Shown here one piece after another: positions 6,845 through 8,448 of a DNA stretch of 8,448 nt. A program made the position numbers and the translations under genes. The DNA lies in the NCBI GenBank assembly GCA_016214925.1, contig JACRMO010000242.1:1-8448 (forward strand), written 5' to 3'. The notes below the pieces were generated by a model, which saw only the letters and a program-made list of their open reading frames with translations, was not told where the DNA came from and made no database searches. This DNA comes from Gammaproteobacteria bacterium (GTDB lineage Bacteria > Pseudomonadota > Gammaproteobacteria > Thiohalobacterales > Thiohalobacteraceae). Position 1 is the first letter of the stretch; each line of letters opens with the position of its first letter.

Positions 6845-8448
6845 ATGATGCTGCCACTGAAAATGAAACGCGTCGCGGTACATGTGCTGAGCGAAGATGC
6901 GCCGCTGGCGGCGTTGGTGCTTGCCGAATGCGCCGCCTTCAATCCGGAAAGCGCCAGTGTCCTGCAGGAGGAGTTGCCGGAATTTCCCGGCGAACGCTAC
7001 CGCGACTTGTACCGCAGCGCGCAGTCCTATCTGGACAGAATTCTCGCGCATTGCAGTTTGCCGATGAGTCCGTTGCCGCCGCAGGCGATCCGGCATGTGC
7101 AGGAATCCGCGTTGGCGGAAACCGAAGACTGGCTGCAGCAGGTGTGGGCCAAGTGTTCCGAATGCCAGGAAGGCATGCGCCGCATCGAGGAAGAGCAGAA
7201 GCATATCGATCAGCTGCTTACCACACTGGAAAAATTTCAGGCGCTGGATATCGATCTGGAATTGTTGCAACGCGGCAAGACATTCTTGGATATGCGTCTG
7301 GGCACGGTGCCGGTGGATAATCTGAAACGCCTGGAAGAGGCCTTGCGCCTGGCGGGATTCCTGCTCACACCGTTTCTGCTATTGGGGAATACGGCGCAGG
7401 TGATCGCCGCCGGCCACACCGGCAAGGCCAGCGAGATCGATGCCGTATTACAGGCTGCCGGTTGGCGCACGCTGGAGATACCGCCCGAGTTCAAGGATCG
7501 CCCGGAGAAGGTCCGCGAACAGTTGCTGCGCCGCCGCGAACAGGTGGTGGAAGAAAACGCCACCCAATGCCGTACATTGGAAACCACCCGTCAGGAATTC
7601 AAGGATCGTCTGATTGCCGCCGGGCATACCCTGAGTCTCGCTGCACCGTTGGCCGAACTGGGCGAATCGCTGCGTGGGCGCGGTGCGCTGACCCTGATCA
7701 GCGGCTGGGTGCCTGTGCGCGAAATGGCGCGGCTTGAGGAAGGTCTGCAACGGCGCATGCCCCGACGCTTCGTCCTCGACGCCCGCGATCCCTTGCCGCA
7801 GGAGCACGGCCTGGTGCCGTCGGCGCTGCGCAATCCGCGCATTCTGGACTCCTTCAATGCCTTGGTGCGCAACTACGGCGTCCCGCGTTACGGCGAATTC
7901 GATCCGACCGTGCTGTTCGCGCTGAGCTTTGTGGCGATGTTCGGCATGATGTTCGGCGACGTCGGACATGGCGCGGTGATCGCCATCGGCGGCTTGCTGC
8001 TGAAGCGCAAGATCAAGATCTTCAGCGTCTTCGTGGTGGCGATTGGGTTGTCCTCCATGCTGTTCGGTGCGCTCTACGGCAGCGTGTTCGGCTACGAAGA
8101 ACTGCTGCATCCGCTATGGATGGCGCCGCTGTCCGATCCCAACCGCATGCTCACGCTGGCCTTGTACTGGGGTATCGGTTTCATTCTCGTCGCCACCGCG
8201 CTCACCATCCGCAACCGCCTCGTCGAAGGCCATGTGCTCGAAGCGCTGTTCGACGGCAAAGGGCTTGCCGGCATGCTGTTCTATCTGGGCGTGCTGTTCG
8301 GCGCCGGACATTGGGTGTCGCAGAGCCGCTTTGGATTGCTCGAAACACTGCTTATCGTGGTGCCGCTGGGCGCCATCCTCGGCTACAAATGGCACGAAAA
8401 TAAAATCCCGATGGGTGAGAAAATACTGGTGGTGTTCATCGAAGGCTT
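6845..8448 (+). CDS. V/A-type ATPase subunit I (a, NtpI), 3' end missing
   Basis: The visible 534 codons start at ATG 6845 (a second ATG follows directly at 6848) after a GGGGCGGA purine-rich site and run off the window without a stop. Subunit I is the stator membrane protein that provides the two ion half-channels beside the c-ring. Residues 1 to about 350 form the cytoplasmic arm, with coiled-coil stretches around 90-145 and 215-255 and the conserved SGWVP at 286-290. The membrane domain begins after YGEFDPT (349-355) with the signature MFGMMFGDVGHG (about 365-376), followed by hydrophobic segments near 392-416, 436-455, 474-489 and 498-514. The final MGEKILVVFIEG leads toward the conserved region holding the essential arginine, which lies outside the window, so ion specificity (H+ or Na+) cannot be judged. 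The full protein should be about 600-660 residues. The reading frame is intact throughout. Confidence 0.92.
   Translation, partial: MMLPLKMKRVAVHVLSEDAPLAALVLAECAAFNPESASVLQEELPEFPGERYRDLYRSAQSYLDRILAHCSLPMSPLPPQAIRHVQESALAETEDWLQQVWAKCSECQEGMRRIEEEQKHIDQLLTTLEKFQALDIDLELLQRGKTFLDMRLGTVPVDNLKRLEEALRLAGFLLTPFLLLGNTAQVIAAGHTGKASEIDAVLQAAGWRTLEIPPEFKDRPEKVREQLLRRREQVVEENATQCRTLETTRQEFKDRLIAAGHTLSLAAPLAELGESLRGRGALTLISGWVPVREMARLEEGLQRRMPRRFVLDARDPLPQEHGLVPSALRNPRILDSFNALVRNYGVPRYGEFDPTVLFALSFVAMFGMMFGDVGHGAVIAIGGLLLKRKIKIFSVFVVAIGLSSMLFGALYGSVFGYEELLHPLWMAPLSDPNRMLTLALYWGIGFILVATALTIRNRLVEGHVLEALFDGKGLAGMLFYLGVLFGAGHWVSQSRFGLLETLLIVVPLGAILGYKWHENKIPMGEKILVVFIEG

Overview
The window is 8.4 kb of GC-rich proteobacterial-type DNA. 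Every gene I can support lies on the + strand. The gene content suggests a chemolithotrophic or anaerobically respiring gammaproteobacterium that handles inorganic sulfur, of the Ectothiorhodospiraceae/Chromatiales sort. That placement is an inference from gene content, because the window holds no taxonomic marker gene.

Region 1 (1-4102) encodes a periplasm-facing molybdenum redox system. It starts with the 3' part of a DMSO-reductase-type iron-sulfur subunit that carries a C-terminal membrane anchor. This overlaps a diheme cytochrome b of the FdnI/PhsC type. A 157-bp gap with a two-hairpin palindromic repeat follows, then a small exported c-type cytochrome and a Tat-exported molybdopterin catalytic subunit of the thiosulfate/polysulfide reductase (PhsA/PsrA) type. 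Together they would link the quinone pool, through cytochrome b and the 4Fe-4S chain, to a periplasmic sulfur-compound reaction. The monoheme cytochrome c is an extra electron carrier that classical PhsABC lacks.

Region 2 (4144-5376) encodes a 410-residue YeeE/YedE-family membrane protein. Its layout resembles the long E. coli YedE (FdhT) form, and it has cysteines in the family's conserved motifs. It probably moves a sulfur (possibly selenium) species across the inner membrane and so fits beside the reductase.

Region 3 (5404-8448) opens a V/A-type ATPase operon: a coiled-coil peripheral stalk subunit (G/H type), subunit C (the V-ATPase d/AC39 homologue) and the 5' part of subunit I (a), which runs off the window. 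It starts 27 bp after the transporter with its own strong ribosome binding site and no visible terminator between. Sulfur redox complex, transporter and rotary ion pump could therefore share a transcript.

The most interesting points are the cytochrome c placed between the membrane module and the catalytic subunit, the tight linkage to a V-type ATPase, and the doubt whether the iron-sulfur/cytochrome b pair serves this catalytic subunit or another one upstream of the window. No tRNA, rRNA, CRISPR array, insertion sequence or clear intrinsic terminator was seen.
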